Of a stretch of 5,555 bases of DNA, positions 5,110 to 5,555 are shown piece by piece. Below the pieces are notes generated by a model. It had not been told where the DNA came from and made no database searches. It was given only the letters and a program-made list of their open reading frames with translations. The stretch's first letter is position 1; each line of letters starts with the position of its first letter. Source of the DNA: Chitinophagales bacterium (GTDB lineage Bacteria > Bacteroidota > Bacteroidia > Chitinophagales > UBA10324). The DNA lies in the NCBI GenBank assembly GCA_013695715.1, contig JACCZZ010000332.1, forward strand, positions 1 through 5,555, read 5' to 3'. A program made the position numbers and the translations under genes.

Positions 5110-5555
5110 TTGCGATACCTTGCTTTTGAATTCGCATTGAAAGAGGATTGGCAAAAGGATGTTCTTAGCGCTAACCTTGATAAGCTGCTCTTCATAGGAT
5201 TTGAAGAGAAAGAAGGGTCTTTAATTGCCTATATATCTGAAAACGATTTTAAGGAAGATCGTTTTCGGAATTGCATTAATGGCATTGAAAATATATTTCC
5301 TGTTTCATTCCGAAAAACTTTACTTCCTGATCAGAACTGGAATGCACTCTGGGAGAAAAACTTTCCACCCTTAATCATTGACAATACCATTGCAATTAGG
5401 GCGTCATTTCATGACCCCTTTCCAGAGGTAAAATACGAGATACAAATTGATCCAAAGATGTCCTTTGGAACCGGCCATCACGCAACTACTTTTATGATGT
5501 TGCAATTGATGATTAATGAGGATTTTGAAAATAAGTCTGTACTTGATTTTGGATG
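5110..5555 (+). CDS. prmA: ribosomal protein L11 methyltransferase PrmA (5' part, runs off the window)
   Basis: PrmA methylates ribosomal protein L11 on lysine side chains and its N-terminus using S-adenosylmethionine. About 148 codons of an expected 270-290 are present. After an N-terminal substrate-recognition domain (about 1-65) come WNALWEKNFPPL (about 77-88), FHDPFPE (about 100-106), the hallmark DPKMSFGTGHHATT (about 114-127) and the start of SAM motif I, VLDFG, at the very end. The frame has no ATG between its upstream stop (5080-5082) and base 5458, deep in the conserved domain. The TTG at 5110 gives MRYLAFEFAL, which aligns with the usual first strand of PrmA, and is therefore the likely start; it leaves 7 bases after the tpiA stop and no Shine-Dalgarno sequence. 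Translation is probably coupled to tpiA. The family assignment is firm; the start is an inference. Confidence 0.92.
   Translation, partial: MRYLAFEFALKEDWQKDVLSANLDKLLFIGFEEKEGSLIAYISENDFKEDRFRNCINGIENIFPVSFRKTLLPDQNWNALWEKNFPPLIIDNTIAIRASFHDPFPEVKYEIQIDPKMSFGTGHHATTFMMLQLMINEDFENKSVLDFG

Noticed and set aside
1..5555. Mobile elements, CRISPR arrays, tRNA/rRNA genes, riboswitches or a defence system
   Set aside because: No transposase, integrase, regularly spaced repeat, attachment-site duplication, structured leader or toxin/nuclease cassette was seen. Nearly all bases are explained by conserved housekeeping genes.

Overview
The window looks like chromosomal housekeeping DNA from a member of the Bacteroidetes (Bacteroidota), probably a Chitinophagales/Sphingobacteriales-type organism; the exact rank is an inference. 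Four signs support this. There is a PorT-type outer-membrane barrel protein (type IX secretion/gliding) directly behind a menaquinone methyltransferase gene. There is the Bacteroidetes-type replacement for GlmU. Shine-Dalgarno sequences are nearly absent, with A/T-rich leaders instead. Two divergent promoters match the Bacteroidetes sigma consensus (TTTG, about 19 nt, TAnnTTTG). The DNA is moderately AT-rich throughout and shows no insertion sequence, phage gene, CRISPR array, tRNA or rRNA.

Left part (1-2190). Two minus-strand genes, menG/ubiE and porT, form an operon whose coding regions overlap by 55 bp. Diverging from them across an 85-bp gap is engB, the ribosome-assembly GTPase. engB ends 14 bp from the stop of a convergent RNase H-like YkuK-family gene, with an 8-bp perfect inverted repeat spanning that junction. 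At the far left edge, a plus-strand reading frame may be the tail of another convergent gene.

Middle part (2188-3099). The ykuK-like gene (minus) and rpmE2, encoding type B ribosomal protein L31 (plus), diverge from a 131-bp intergenic region. Each side carries a recognisable Bacteroidetes -7 element. rpmE2 is followed by a strong intrinsic terminator.

Right part (3100-5555). A plus-strand run contains the GlmU-like sugar nucleotidyltransferase/acyltransferase, tpiA (triose-phosphate isomerase) and the 5' half of prmA (ribosomal protein L11 methyltransferase). prmA begins at a TTG codon 7 nt after tpiA and runs off the window. The GlmU-like gene starts only about 11 nt after the rpmE2 terminator, with no convincing promoter of its own.

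Functionally the genes cover respiration (menaquinone), protein export to the cell surface, ribosome biogenesis or modification (engB, L31, PrmA), cell-wall precursor synthesis and glycolysis. I did not find a previously undescribed system. The points most worth a second look are the non-canonical GlmU domain, the TTG-started prmA, the terminator-to-start spacing, the porT/menG overlap and the YkuK-family protein of unknown function.
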